Positions 27,980-37,758 are shown, numbered from the stretch's first letter. The stretch is 64,000 bases of DNA from Syntrophotalea carbinolica DSM 2380 (GCF_000012885.1 NC_007498.2:1550001-1614000), one strand, 5' to 3'. Made by a program: numbers and translations. Notes: generated from the letters alone by a model not told the origin.

Positions 27980-28615
27980 GTGAAAATTCTTGTCTACATC
28001 TTCTTGGTAATGGCGATGTTGATGCTGGTCTGGATAGGTATCGGTGTTTGGTTTGAGCGGGGAGTCAAGGAACCCGGTTACAAGGTGGAGCGGAAGGCCA
28101 ACGGTTATGAGGTCCGCCAATATGAGTCGTACCTGTTGGCCGAAGCACGTATTCCGTCCGGAGTCGATGACCCTTTGCGGGAAGGTTTCCGGATGCTCTT
28201 CGATTATATTAGTGGGGCTAACGCCGGCAGCCAAAAGATAAAAATGACCGCTCCGGTGTTGCAGGAGGGGGGGGCTGCTGAAAAAATCCCCATGACCAAA
28301 CCGGTGCTGAGCTTGCGCGAACAAAATGTTTCTGTAGTTTCGTTTGTGCTGCCGGCAGACTATACGCTGCAAACGACCCCTCTGCCCGAAAATCCAGGCA
28401 TTCAAATCTGCGAGATAGCGTCTCGACGGGTGGCGGTGATTCGCTTCTCTGGCTACGCCAGCGACGAGATTATCGATAAACAGAGTAAAAGACTGATTTC
28501 ATTTCTGATGCGCGACGGACTCAAAACCAAGGGGGCTTTTATGGCCGCCTATTACAACCCTCCTTGGACACCGCCCTTCATGCGGCGAAACGAGGTAATG
28601 GTAGATCTCGAATAA
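27980..28615 (+). CDS. SOUL-family heme-binding protein, membrane-anchored
   Basis: A 211-residue protein with an N-terminal hydrophobic helix (VYIFLVMAMLMLVWIGIGVWF) and a SOUL domain: PGYKVERKANGYEVRQYESY, FRMLFDYISGAN, KIKMTAPVLQ, KIPMTKPVL and the C-terminal YYNPPWTPPFMRRNEV segment are all typical. SOUL proteins bind heme or related tetrapyrroles. It starts at GTG (27980) with AAGGAGG ten bases before. The AAG of that site belongs to the target duplication of IS A, so the element sits directly against the ribosome site and has cut the gene from its former upstream region. Confidence 0.88.
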   Translation: MKILVYIFLVMAMLMLVWIGIGVWFERGVKEPGYKVERKANGYEVRQYESYLLAEARIPSGVDDPLREGFRMLFDYISGANAGSQKIKMTAPVLQEGGAAEKIPMTKPVLSLREQNVSVVSFVLPADYTLQTTPLPENPGIQICEIASRRVAVIRFSGYASDEIIDKQSKRLISFLMRDGLKTKGAFMAAYYNPPWTPPFMRRNEVMVDLE

Positions 28616-28684
28616 GTGGCAGGTTTGCAATTTCTCTTTTTTAAAGCTGAAATACAGGAAAGCGTTGCATGCGCTATTAGTCTC

Positions 28685-28719
28685 AAAAAAGCCTCTGATC
28701 AAAGACCAGAGGCTTTTTT
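28685..28719 (+). terminator. Bidirectional terminator between SOUL and fasciclin genes
   Basis: AAAAAAGCCTCTG.. and its complement GAGGCTTTTTT form a long stem with a short loop and A/T tracts on both sides, serving two converging genes. Confidence 0.92.
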
Positions 28720-29124
28720 GTGGGTGAGCCTTAATTCTAAGAAGCCGAGCAAAACAACAGCCTCTATGATCACTTGGGCAAGATGACACTGTCAATGATA
28801 TGTATTACACCGTTGGTGCAATCGATATCGGTTTGAGTGACCTTGGCATTATCAACCATGACCTCTCCAGAGATAACCGATTTGGCAACTCTGGCCATTA
28901 ACGGTTTTGGCTTCCGTTAAGGTCACAACATCTTTGGCCATAACTTTTCCTGGGACGACATGGTAGGTGAGGATAGACTGCAGCTTGCCCTTGTTTTCAG
29001 GTTTCAGTAAATCATCCAACGTAACTGCTGGCAACTTGCCAAATGCTTCATCGGTGGGAGCAAAGACGGTAAAGGGACCCTCGCCCTTAAGCGTTTCTGT
29101 TTTGCCTCAGTCGGAATTGGAATA

Positions 29125-30135
29125 TCAGCCCTGTTGAGTTAGTGGGTTAAAAGTCTCCCTTTCCGGGACCCTATGGTGTTGGGCAGGTCGGATTTTTTCC
29201 TGCCGCCTTTTTTGTTTTCTTGCCTCTCGCGCTGCTTCGAGTTTGCTGTCACGTTCTTTGAATATCTGTTCTTCGCGGCCTTCCAGTTTAACTTTGGGGG
29301 CCACGTAGCCCAGCGCGCTGTGCAGTCGCTCGTCATTGTAGTAGCGAATATAGTCTGCCACTTGTGCTCTGGCCTCTTCAAGCGACAGTGGGACTTTTGG
29401 GCGGATACATTCCTGCTTGATGGTGCCGTGGAAACGCTCCAGTTTGCCATTGCTTTGCGGATAGTAAGGCGATGTCCGTACGTGGGTCATGCCTGCCACC
29501 CGGATAAACTCTTTGAAGTCCTTGGTGATAAACTGAGGGCCGTTGTCGGAAATGATCCTCGGGGTGGCGGCGGGATGCTTTTCCCGGGCTCGTTGGAGGA
29601 TGATTTCCACATTTGCTTCGGTCATCGCCTCGCGTAGCTCCCAGTGGACGATGTAGCGGCTACAACCGTCCAGTAGGCAGCATAGATAGTAAAAGGTGCC
29701 GCAAATATTGATGTACGAAACATCAATATGCCAGTGTTCGTGCGGCTTGAGCGGCTGAACGAAGCCAGTTCCTTTTTTCGACTGTTTGCCGTTCCAGCGT
29801 CTGAGTAGTCCTGCAGCATTCAGAACACGATAGACGCTGCTGGGGCTGACGGCAACAACATCCTGATCGAGCATCATGAACGTCAAGCGGCGGTAGCCCT
29901 CCTGGGGCTTCTGCTGATAGAACTTGATGATCGCCTGCTTCTCCTTTTCTTCCAGCCAGAAATCGCGGGGGATCAAGGCGTTGTGCTCGTTGGCTTTGCC
30001 GTAGCGCTGCTGCCAGTTGTAAAACTTACTGACAGCCAGGCCCAGCCAGTCGATTATGTGCGTCACTGCGATGCCGGTGCGTTTTGCCCAGTGTTTGACA
30101 AAATCGATAACGGCATCGCGAATATCATGGGGCAC
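29125..30135 (-). CDS. IS3-family transposase OrfB (IS B)
   Basis: A 336-residue integrase-type transposase. The DDE core reads HIDVSYINI, IISDNGPQFIT and, 35 residues on, the Glu of GKLERFHGTIKQE. A Lys/Arg-rich tail follows. In this element the slippery run of seven A (30165-30171) near the end of orfA lets a -1 shift continue open through to PHDIRDAV, giving an OrfAB fusion, as is usual in IS3 elements. Confidence 0.93.
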   Translation of the reverse strand: MPHDIRDAVIDFVKHWAKRTGIAVTHIIDWLGLAVSKFYNWQQRYGKANEHNALIPRDFWLEEKEKQAIIKFYQQKPQEGYRRLTFMMLDQDVVAVSPSSVYRVLNAAGLLRRWNGKQSKKGTGFVQPLKPHEHWHIDVSYINICGTFYYLCCLLDGCSRYIVHWELREAMTEANVEIILQRAREKHPAATPRIISDNGPQFITKDFKEFIRVAGMTHVRTSPYYPQSNGKLERFHGTIKQECIRPKVPLSLEEARAQVADYIRYYNDERLHSALGYVAPKVKLEGREEQIFKERDSKLEAAREARKQKRRQEKIRPAQHHRVPERETFNPLTQQG

Positions 30136-30146
30136 CCAGGACGCTT

Positions 30147-30476
30147 TTAGAGTTCCCCAAGATCTTTTTTTAACTGAACGTGCTCCTCCATCAACTCAGA
30201 GAGGACTTCGTTTTTGGTCTGCAATTTGGCTTCGAGTTGAGCGATCCGTTTTTCATCAGAGGTCTTTTTGCGAGAGTTGCTCTTTTCGAATGCGGCAGCG
30301 CCGTTCTCAAAAAATTCCTTCTGCCAACGGTAGAAAACCGTGGGTTGAAGCTGATATTCGTCACACAGATCCGAGACCGGTATCTGATCGACAAGATGCC
30401 GCTTGAGAATAGCAACCTTCTCATTGCCGGTGTAATTTTTACGTTGTTTTCGCATGGTTAATTTCTCCGTTCGCAT
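30147..30476 (-). CDS. IS3-family OrfA (IS B)
   Basis: A 109-residue helix-turn-helix protein (ILKRHLVDQIPVSDLCDEYQ, then FYRWQKEFFENG) followed by a coiled coil (EAKLQTKNEVLSELMEEHVQ). The start may be the internal ATG of MRKQRKNYTG rather than the first one. Its last codons hold the A7 frameshift site. Confidence 0.9.
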   Translation of the reverse strand: MRTEKLTMRKQRKNYTGNEKVAILKRHLVDQIPVSDLCDEYQLQPTVFYRWQKEFFENGAAAFEKSNSRKKTSDEKRIAQLEAKLQTKNEVLSELMEEHVQLKKDLGEL

Positions 30477-30785
30477 AGTCTAACTCAAACGGAGCGATTC
30501 TCCAATTCACGCTGAACCAAGACATTTCAACCAAATCGGCAGCCTTCACGGTCGCCACTAACGTGTTAAATGGTCCAGTTCCGACAGCAGAATCGACAAC
30601 GTCCTGGGTATGGTGAACCCTTTTGTCAGCAGCTTTTTCAGCAGCATGGTCTCCATGCATACAGCCGGTGATTAGCATGGAAAGTGAAAAGAAGGCAGCG
30701 AGTGTTAAAATATCGTGTACGGGACAGGATATCTTTTGTAGGAAACTAGGGTTCTGTAATTATCTGTCTTTTACCAGGGGGGTAT

Positions 30786-31199
30786 ATGGAAAAAATATTC
30801 AAATCTTTTGAAAAAACTACTGTGGTTATTCTGTTGGTTTTAATGATGCTTGCAGTTGCCGTATCCACGATAGAGCTAGCAATTATCCTGTATAAGGAAC
30901 TCATGAAACCGCCATTCTTACTCCTTAGCATTGATGAGATGATAGAGGTTTTCAGTTTTTTCCTAATGGTTTTAATCGGGTTGGAGTTGGTGGAAAGTGT
31001 TAAGGCATATCTCGAGCATGAAAAGTTTACCGCTGAGATTGTTATTCTTGTGGCGCTTGTGGCCGTGTCGCGAAAAATCATCATTCTTAACTACGAAGAA
31101 ATGTCACCTGAAAAACTTTTAGGAATATCAGCAATTATAATTTCACTGGGGGGCGGCTTTTATCTGCTGCGTAAAAGCATAGGGAATACCAAAGATTAG
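30786..31199 (+). CDS. PsiE-family membrane protein
   Basis: A 137-residue protein with four membrane helices (TTVVILLVLMMLAVAVSTIE; EVFSFFLMVLIGLELVESV; AEIVILVALVAVSRKIIIL; GISAIIISLGGGFYLL). The LIGLELVESVKAYL segment and the position of the helices fit the phosphate-starvation-inducible PsiE family, function unknown. GGGGGG precedes the ATG. It is divergent from the broken fasciclin gene, and its promoter may have been shared with it. Confidence 0.82.
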   Translation: MEKIFKSFEKTTVVILLVLMMLAVAVSTIELAIILYKELMKPPFLLLSIDEMIEVFSFFLMVLIGLELVESVKAYLEHEKFTAEIVILVALVAVSRKIIILNYEEMSPEKLLGISAIIISLGGGFYLLRKSIGNTKD

Positions 31200-31839
31200 G
31201 TTTCGCTATAAAACGCTTAGGAAAGATATCGACAAACATTTCTTTTACAGCCAAGACTCTTCGATCCCAAGATTGCAGCAATCATACAAAAACACCCTCA
31301 AAACGCTGCTAACGCCATCTTGCGTTTTGTCTCAGAATACCTATTTACCGATCTTTGGTCATCTTTCTGCTTATTCCTAAACCCTGCATTATGAGGAAAG
31401 CCCTCCTGGCTAACCGAAGGGGGTTTTTGTGTTTTGGAACACGAGAGTTTTAAGTCAGGATTTTTCTACAGTCTCAACGGAATAGAACTCACCTGCCGAC
31501 GGTTAGTTCTATCATATTCAGGGTTTTATTCAAGATCCCGTCCCTAAGTCGCCCGGTTAGTTTGTGAGTAAACTTGCCCGGTTGGCATCTCGGGCACCAT
31601 TACCCTGAACGCTCTGGAGATGGTCGCTCTCTTCGTCGGCCTCTGAATCTGTTTAGCCTGTTTTCTCTATCTGGCAGTACAAAGTTCAACCTAAGTCCTA
31701 ATTGCCTTTGACCTGCCACATTGCCACTGCATGATCAGCGGCCTGATTATTGACTACCCGGAGTTGGAATATGACCGGGTGCCGACGAACGGCTCTGCTG
31801 GATAGGTATGGCGATGACAGAGGCTGATACCGCTTAAGA
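31200..31839. other. Long spacer, probably decayed sequence
   Basis: About 640 bases without a supported gene. It contains the third terminator-like hairpin (31396-31430). Around 31605-31680 one plus frame reads TLNALEMVALFVGL then a stop, then more hydrophobic residues, which could be a dead membrane-protein fragment; this is weak. Confidence 0.35.
31396..31430 (+). terminator. Terminator-like hairpin, repeated family copy 3
   Basis: AAAGCCCTCC then GAAGGGGGTTTTTGTGTTTTGG. Context (ACCCTGCATTATGAGG before, TGTGTTTTGG after) closely follows the copy at 23885. Confidence 0.5.
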
Positions 31840-34560
31840 TCAAGGATTTCTTTTTCGCTTGCGCCGCCAGGTTTTTTCCAGGCCAACGACAACATAGATC
31901 ACAAGCCCGCCGGCGATGATCGTGAGCCACTGCAGCAGGCTGATCGGTGCAGTGCCGAACAGGGTATTCATGACCGGTACATATGTCAAAATGATCTGCA
32001 AGACGGTCATGGTTATTATGCCGAATATGAGCCAGCGATTTGAAAAGACTCCTAGGCGAAACATGGAGTGCGTTAGTGAACGGCAATTGAGTAGATAAAA
32101 CATCTCACCGAAAACGAAAACATTGACCGCCATGGTGCGGGCATTGGCCAGGCTGTTGCCGCTCAGTTCGGCCCATTCGAAGAGGCTGAAGGAGAAGATC
32201 AGCAGCAGGAGGCTAACCAAGCTGATGCGTACAATGAGCACCTGCGTAAGTACCGGCGTGTCCGGCTCACGCGGCGGTCGGTCCATGATGCCAGGCTCCT
32301 TGCTTTCGAAGGCCAGCATCAGTCCGAGGAGCAACGCTGTGGTCATGTTGATCCACAGGATCTGCACCGGCGTGATTGGAAGCGCCAGACCAAATAGGAT
32401 AGCGACCAGGATGACCAGTCCTTCCCCCGCGTTGGTTGGCAGGGTCCAGGTGATGAATTTGATGAGGTTGTCGAACACCGCCCGGCCTTCCTCGACGGCG
32501 GCTTCGATTGTGGCGAAGTTGTCGTCGGTCAGGAGCATATCGGCCGCCTCCTTGGCAACCTCGGTCCCACTGTTGCCCATGGCGACACCGATGTCGGCTT
32601 TCTTGAGGGCCGGGGCGTCGTTGACACCGTCGCCGGTCATGGCCACGACGTGCCCCTCCGCCTGCAGGGCCTCGACCAACCGAAGCTTCTGTTCAGGGGC
32701 TACCCGGGCAAAGACCACGGTGTCCTGGGCTACCTGTCTGATCTCCTGATCGCTCATATCGGCCAGCTCGCGACCGGTGTGGGAATAGTCTCGATGATCG
32801 TCGCTGCCGGTCCCCTTTAAACCGATCTGTCGTGACACGGCCGCAGCGGTGACTGCATGATCGCCGGTGATCATCTTGATCTCGATACCAGCCCGCTGGC
32901 AGGTGTCAACGGCAGTTATCGCCTCGGCCCGGGGCGGGTCGATCATGCCTTGCAGACCGAGAAAGCACAACCCTTCGGCGACATCCTCATGGGTCAGCGA
33001 GGTTATTCCCTCTCCGGTAACTTTCTTGCGGGCGAAAGCCAGAACCCGCAACCCTTCAGCAGCCATTTTCTCCGCCTGGGCATGAACGGCTTGCTTGTCG
33101 AAGAACTCGCAACCGTCAGCAGTTTCGCAACTCTGGTGGCAGCGGTCGAGGACGCTCTCGATCGAACCCTTGAGATAAATCACTTGGCAATCGTCTTCCG
33201 GACAAGTGTGCAGGGTGGCCATGTACTGGTGCTGCGACTCGAAGGGCAGGACATCCCAGCGAGGAAGTAGCCGCTCTTGTTCGTCCTGCATAAGACCGGC
33301 CTTGGCAGCAGCGGCAATGAGCGCCGCCTCGGTAGGGTCGCCCTCTATATGCCATTGCTCGCCTTTAGGTACCAGGCGGGAGTCGTTGCACAGCAGGCCG
33401 GCAAGCAGGCAATCGCGGAGTTGAGAGTGGGCGGTCAGCTCGAACGATTGCCCGTTCAGAAGAATCTGCCCTTCGGGTGCGTAGCCGGTGCCGTTGACCT
33501 GGAAACTGTGCTCGCCAACGGTTATCTTCTGCACCGTCATTTGATTCTGGGTGAGGGTGCCTGTCTTGTCGGAGCAGATGATGGTGGTGCTGCCGAGGGT
33601 TTCAACGGCAGGCATCTTGCGAATGATGGCGTTCCGGCGGGCCATCTTTTCCACGCCGATGGCCAACATGATGGTCATGGCTGCGGGCAGGCCTTCGGGA
33701 ATAGAACCGACCGCCAGGGCGACAGAGGCCATGAAGTTTTCGAGTAACGAGCCGCCATGGAGCATACCCGCCAGGAAAGTCAGTACGGATAATCCCAGAA
33801 TGACCCACAGCAGGATATGGCTGAAATCGGCAATCCTGCGGGTCAGCGGTGTTTCCAGTTCTTCGGCTTTGGAGATGAGTTCGTTGATGCGACCTATTTC
33901 GGTGCTGTCGCCGATGGCCACGACCATGCCGGCGCCATTTCCGTATGTGACGAGGGTGGAGGAATAAGCCATATTGCAACGTTCGGCCAGGACTGTTTCG
34001 ACCGGCAATTCCTGCAGTTTTTTTTGTACGGGAACGGACTCGCCCGTCAAGGCCGATTCGTCGATCTGCAATTCCTTTGATCGTAGCAGTCTCAGGTCGG
34101 CGGGGACTTTATCACCCGACTGCAACAGGACCAGATCGCCGGGAATGAGGTCTGCTGCGGTCACCTGCATCTTTTTCCCGGACCGAACCACGGTAGCACT
34201 ACCCTCCATCGTTAAAGCCAGCGCTTCGATGGCCTTTAGCGCTTTGATCTCCTGAATAAAACCGATGACGGCATTAACCAGGACCACCCCCAGGATGACG
34301 CCTCCATCGACCCATTCCTGAAGCAAAAAGGTGACCGCGGTCGCCCCCAAAAGGATATAGATGAGAGGCTGGTGAAACTGTTGCAGAAAGAGCAGGACAG
34401 GGTTTTTGCCCTTGGTGGGGGTCAGCCGATTGGGGCCGAAATGGTTTTGCCGGTGACCGACCTCAAATTCATCGAGCCCCTTGCTTTCGTTGGACCCTAA
34501 AAGGGTGGTGACCTCTTTGGAAGGCAGGTGGTGCCAGTGTCCGGACATTAAAGTTTCCAT
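31840..34560 (-). CDS. Cation-transporting P-type ATPase (P2 type)
   Basis: A 906-residue inner-membrane pump. N-terminal cation_ATPase_N region, TM pair near LLFLQQFHQPLIYILLGA, actuator motif ALTGESVP, the ion-site SIPEGLPA, phosphorylation motif CSDKTGTLT, nucleotide-binding domain (LKGSIE), then TGDGVNDAPALKKAD and six C-terminal helices. The arrangement and PEGLPA are like SERCA/PMR1 calcium or P2 sodium pumps; the ion cannot be settled by eye. I start at 34560 (METLMSGHWH), which has GGAG upstream, rather than 34647. Single gene; the spacer upstream holds a dispersed repeat. Confidence 0.93.
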   Translation of the reverse strand: METLMSGHWHHLPSKEVTTLLGSNESKGLDEFEVGHRQNHFGPNRLTPTKGKNPVLLFLQQFHQPLIYILLGATAVTFLLQEWVDGGVILGVVLVNAVIGFIQEIKALKAIEALALTMEGSATVVRSGKKMQVTAADLIPGDLVLLQSGDKVPADLRLLRSKELQIDESALTGESVPVQKKLQELPVETVLAERCNMAYSSTLVTYGNGAGMVVAIGDSTEIGRINELISKAEELETPLTRRIADFSHILLWVILGLSVLTFLAGMLHGGSLLENFMASVALAVGSIPEGLPAAMTIMLAIGVEKMARRNAIIRKMPAVETLGSTTIICSDKTGTLTQNQMTVQKITVGEHSFQVNGTGYAPEGQILLNGQSFELTAHSQLRDCLLAGLLCNDSRLVPKGEQWHIEGDPTEAALIAAAAKAGLMQDEQERLLPRWDVLPFESQHQYMATLHTCPEDDCQVIYLKGSIESVLDRCHQSCETADGCEFFDKQAVHAQAEKMAAEGLRVLAFARKKVTGEGITSLTHEDVAEGLCFLGLQGMIDPPRAEAITAVDTCQRAGIEIKMITGDHAVTAAAVSRQIGLKGTGSDDHRDYSHTGRELADMSDQEIRQVAQDTVVFARVAPEQKLRLVEALQAEGHVVAMTGDGVNDAPALKKADIGVAMGNSGTEVAKEAADMLLTDDNFATIEAAVEEGRAVFDNLIKFITWTLPTNAGEGLVILVAILFGLALPITPVQILWINMTTALLLGLMLAFESKEPGIMDRPPREPDTPVLTQVLIVRISLVSLLLLIFSFSLFEWAELSGNSLANARTMAVNVFVFGEMFYLLNCRSLTHSMFRLGVFSNRWLIFGIITMTVLQIILTYVPVMNTLFGTAPISLLQWLTIIAGGLVIYVVVGLEKTWRRKRKRNP

Positions 34561-35034
34561 GGACTTATCTCCAGTGGGGTGGAAAATCTTGTTTTTGAGT
34601 GTAACGCATCTGACCGGAAGTCGTTCGGTTCCAAGCGGTGTTTGCAAAGGGCCGCGGTCTCTGACCCGTTGTTAGGTATTAGCAATAATCATAACAAATT
34701 GCTTCTTGAGCATGGTCTGACACCTGTGTAAGAGAATTAAAAAACGTTAGGACCTGACGCAAACTTCGTAGGGAAGATTGTAATTTCGCTGAAACTCAGG
34801 ACTGCAGCATGCAAAAAATAAGACGGCTCTTCCGGTCGGCGGTAAGTCGTTTTATTTGCTGTTGCAGAATGTTTGTCTATCGATTCTATGATGCTTTTCA
34901 GCATTTCCCCCAAACCTCTCAATTCTGAGGCACCTTATTCTCGGATGATCACTACCTGAAGCTTTTCCGGATAAGAAAAAGGCCCCTGCACCGTATAGCG
35001 AAAGGGCCTAGCCGAAATAATTAACACGTTAAGT
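34561..35034. other. Spacer between the P-type ATPase and CZB chemoreceptor genes
   Basis: No gene supported. It holds the second copy of the dispersed repeat (34792-34882), a GGCCC/GGGCC hairpin (34981-35008) and then the hairpin at 35035. The frame at 34737-34922 is the repeat read as protein and similar to one over the first copy; I treat it as noncoding. Confidence 0.5.
34792..34882. repeat. Dispersed intergenic repeat, copy 2
   Basis: About 90 bases similar to 23660-23755, including GAAACTCAGGA, AATAAGACGGCTC, TAAGTCGTTTTATTTG and AATGTTTGTC. The stem AATAAGACG / GTCGTTTTATT is kept although the loop differs, which points to a conserved hairpin. Confidence 0.6.
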
Positions 35035-35065
35035 GAGCCCCTGCACAATCTGTGCGCGGGGGCTC
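35035..35065 (-). terminator. Hairpin after the CZB chemoreceptor gene
   Basis: GAGCCCCTGCAC / GTGCGCGGGGGCTC pairs with a small bulge, 16 bases past the gene end on the minus strand. No T run follows on the minus strand, so termination is uncertain. Confidence 0.45.
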
Positions 35066-35080
35066 GCTTTGTTATATCGA

Positions 35081-37315
35081 TCAGTATTTGCCGAACTCGC
35101 CGTCGTCAAGAGCTATGACTTCGGAAGGGGCCTGGTTTTGGGCTGCGAGGGGATCCTGTCTGGCACTGTTCGCAGGCAACGCAGGCTGCAACGCTTGTTT
35201 GAAATCGGCTGTTTTTTGAGTCGGGATGAAAGGCTTGGCTTTTGACTCTTGCTGGCCGGACTGGGCGATGTCCCTGGTATGTTCGTTGATTTTGAAGCGG
35301 GCCAGCATACGTCTGAGCTGTTCGGCCTGGCTGGACAACTCTTCAGCGGCTGCAGCGCTTTCTTCGGCATTGGCGGTATTCTGCTGGGTGACCTGGTCGA
35401 TCTGTCCGAGTCCCTGGTTGACCTGGTCGATACCATGGGACTGTTCACCGCTGGCAGCTGCGATTTCGCTGACCAGTCCGGTTGCCTTGACGACGCCTTC
35501 GACGATTTCCTTGAGGGCCGATTCGGTTTCGGCGGCAATGTGCGAACCGTCTTCGACCTTGCGGACCGATCCCTCGATCAATACGGCTGTTTCCTTGGCA
35601 GCCTGAGCGCTGCGCGCCGCCAGGTTGCGAACCTCTTCGGCTACGACCGCAAAACCTTTGCCGTGCTGGCCGGCGCGGGCGGCCTCGACCGCGGCATTGA
35701 GGGCCAACAGGTTGGTCTGGAAAGCGATTTCGTCGATGACTTTAATGATTTTGGAAATATCCTGGCTGGAATTGTTGATTTCCTCCATGGCGGCAACCAT
35801 CTCCTGCATGCGTTGGTTGCCTTGTTCCGCGGAGGACCGCGATTGGTTCACAAGCTGATTGGCCTGTTCGGCATTTTCCGCATTGAGTTTGGTCTGGGAG
35901 GCCATCTCGATCATCGAGGCGGAAATCTGCTCCACGGAAGCTGCCGACTCGGTCGCGCCCTGGGAGAGGCTCTGACTGGCGTCCGCGACCTGCACGGAGC
36001 CGCTGGCGATCTGTGCTCCGGCGGTTTGAATTTCGATGATCAGGTGACTTAGATCCTGTTGCAGTTTCTGCAAACTCCCTCGCACCGCATCTCTTTCATC
36101 TCTTGGCTGTACCCTGAAGGTCAGATCCCCGTTCGCGAGTTTCTGCAGAGAACCGATCATTTCCGCTTCCAGACTATCGGCAAACGCATCCATCGTTTGG
36201 GCCATTTGTCCTATTTCATCTTTGCGATCCAGGTTAAGTCGCATATCGATATGACCTTTTTCCATCTCCTGGATCATATAAGAGGTCTTTTTCAAGGGGA
36301 GAATAATGCCTCTGGAAATAATGAAGGCAAAAAATATCCCCAACGGCAAAGCTATCAGGCCCATGGTGAGGATACCGGTTTTGGTCGCGTTGGCAGCTTC
36401 GAGCATCTGCTCATCGCTCATGATGTATTTGCTGCTGGTTTCGGTGGTTTCACGCAATAGCTGTTGGACCTGTCTCAAATTGGGGAGTGTTTGCGAAGCG
36501 TAAAGGGCATTGGCGTTTTTCATGCCGGCTACCATTTCATCGGCTCTTTGTTTCAAATTTTTGAGGACGGCTTGAGTGGCCGATAGAGCAGGCAGGGTCT
36601 TGTCGCGGAAGGTTGCATAGGCCGCAGGCCTGTCCTTGAGTTGTTTGGCAATGGTCATGGCCGATTGGTGAAGTTGCATGTGGGGTTCTTCAATGGCCTT
36701 CAGTAAACGGGCTAACTCCGGGTCGGAAGCCGCCGCCTGCCGGGCCCTGGGGCTGTCGAGAAATCTTCCAAGGCTGCATTGATGAGGGTCTGTCTCAACG
36801 TCCAGGCTGGAGCGATTGTCGGCAAAAACAGCCATGATCTGATTGGCCCAGGCCAGATGATCCGTTTCCTTTTCGGCCAGAAACGTCGGAAGGGATAGAT
36901 CGGCCTGGTGGTAGACCTCGGCAATCTTCAGGGCGGATTGGTGAAGTTTGCTGTGGGGTTGTTCAATGCGCGCCAGGACACTTTTAAGTGCGGGAACCAG
37001 TTCCTCGGCATGCTTACGCCCCTCACCGTAATACCATTGACCGAAAGCGCATTTGTGCGGATCGGTTTCCACGGTCAGGTGGGTGACATTCTCATCGGTG
37101 AGCAGGGCATTGACTTGTTGTGCCCAGTTCAGATGATCGACTTCCCGCTGAATCATGTCCGCTTGCAGCGCGTTACCGGCAATGACTTCTTCGGCATCGG
37201 ATACGATGGTACCCGTTCCGATAATGGACCATCCCGCAATAACGGTTAACAGGAGCAGGATGACACCGAACCCTAAGGCAAATTTACCGTTTAGTCGGAT
37301 GTGCTTCCAGGCCAT
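35081..37315 (-). CDS. Methyl-accepting chemotaxis protein with two CZB domains
   Basis: A 744-residue chemoreceptor. TM1 at about 12-32, then two consecutive chemoreceptor zinc-binding (CZB) domains in the sensing region: HLNWAQQVN ... [13 protein letters not shown] ... HSKLHQSA (about 60-130) and HLAWANQIM ... [11 protein letters not shown] ... HMQLHQSA (about 150-220). CZB uses a Cys and His residues to bind zinc and can respond to zinc or hypochlorous acid; it is more often cytoplasmic and single. TM2 at about 315-337, HAMP, and the signalling tip [20 protein letters not shown] follow. The tail ends [10 protein letters not shown], fitting the aromatic C-terminal docking motif for CheR/CheB. 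An AGGT site precedes the ATG. Confidence 0.95.
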   Translation of the reverse strand: MAWKHIRLNGKFALGFGVILLLLTVIAGWSIIGTGTIVSDAEEVIAGNALQADMIQREVDHLNWAQQVNALLTDENVTHLTVETDPHKCAFGQWYYGEGRKHAEELVPALKSVLARIEQPHSKLHQSALKIAEVYHQADLSLPTFLAEKETDHLAWANQIMAVFADNRSSLDVETDPHQCSLGRFLDSPRARQAAASDPELARLLKAIEEPHMQLHQSAMTIAKQLKDRPAAYATFRDKTLPALSATQAVLKNLKQRADEMVAGMKNANALYASQTLPNLRQVQQLLRETTETSSKYIMSDEQMLEAANATKTGILTMGLIALPLGIFFAFIISRGIILPLKKTSYMIQEMEKGHIDMRLNLDRKDEIGQMAQTMDAFADSLEAEMIGSLQKLANGDLTFRVQPRDERDAVRGSLQKLQQDLSHLIIEIQTAGAQIASGSVQVADASQSLSQGATESAASVEQISASMIEMASQTKLNAENAEQANQLVNQSRSSAEQGNQRMQEMVAAMEEINNSSQDISKIIKVIDEIAFQTNLLALNAAVEAARAGQHGKGFAVVAEEVRNLAARSAQAAKETAVLIEGSVRKVEDGSHIAAETESALKEIVEGVVKATGLVSEIAAASGEQSHGIDQVNQGLGQIDQVTQQNTANAEESAAAAEELSSQAEQLRRMLARFKINEHTRDIAQSGQQESKAKPFIPTQKTADFKQALQPALPANSARQDPLAAQNQAPSEVIALDDGEFGKY

Positions 37316-37758
37316 GGTTTTACCTCCAAAGGGACTGCAGTAGTTTTGATGACGTTCGATGGGCGTAATGGAGCCTTTTATGTATATGCATGTCGTGGTT
37401 TTTTTGGCGGCGCAGCTTTTTAACGTTATTGAAAAAAATTAACAGTATTTATTTCATAAATTTTATGTACCCTCGTTTTGAAAGTGCCGAATTAAACTAA
37501 AAACATAAGCATAATCTTTGACTAAATAAATTTGAAACGATATTTTATTATAAATAATACACGTTTCAAGTACGTGATGTAAAAAAGTAAATATTGTAAC
37601 GGATCTGTCAAAAAGTCGACCATAATTAGGAACTGCCCAACACACGGAGGCTTGGTAGGTCCTGGTCCTATCGGCGATGAGGGAGAAAGAGGATGGACCG
37701 AAGCTTTTGCAGCGGACCCGATATAATAAAAGCATCCATTATTCAAAGGGGGCGGCCG
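37316..37758. other. AT-rich intergenic region between divergent genes
   Basis: About 440 bases separating the minus-strand chemoreceptor and the plus-strand oxidoreductase. It must hold both promoters. It is rich in A/T around 37420-37600, but I cannot name a box with confidence. Confidence 0.4.

Larger units (their letters stand above)
29098..30524 (-). mobile_element. IS3-family insertion sequence B
   Basis: A complete 1427-base element inside the fasciclin gene. Ends read TGTTTTG and TGTCTTG and stay similar for about 45 bases, sharing GAATTGGA and TTGAGTTAG. The 4-base duplication TTTC flanks it (29094-29097 and 30525-30528). It carries orfA and orfB and is unrelated to IS A in sequence. 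Confidence 0.92.
28770..30711 (-). pseudogene. Fasciclin (FAS1) domain lipoprotein, split by IS B and frameshifted
   Basis: Both halves of one gene are visible. The 5' half (30711-30525) encodes a signal sequence ending in a lipobox (MLITGC) and GPFNTLVATVKAADLVE. The 3' half (29097-28770) continues with [32 protein letters not shown] and, after a frameshift near 28890, [15 protein letters not shown] and [13 protein letters not shown]. Removing the IS and one TTTC copy restores ...[15 protein letters not shown]1 proteins are extracytoplasmic adhesion proteins. Two lesions make function unlikely. The true start is unclear; no good ATG precedes the signal sequence. Confidence 0.88.
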
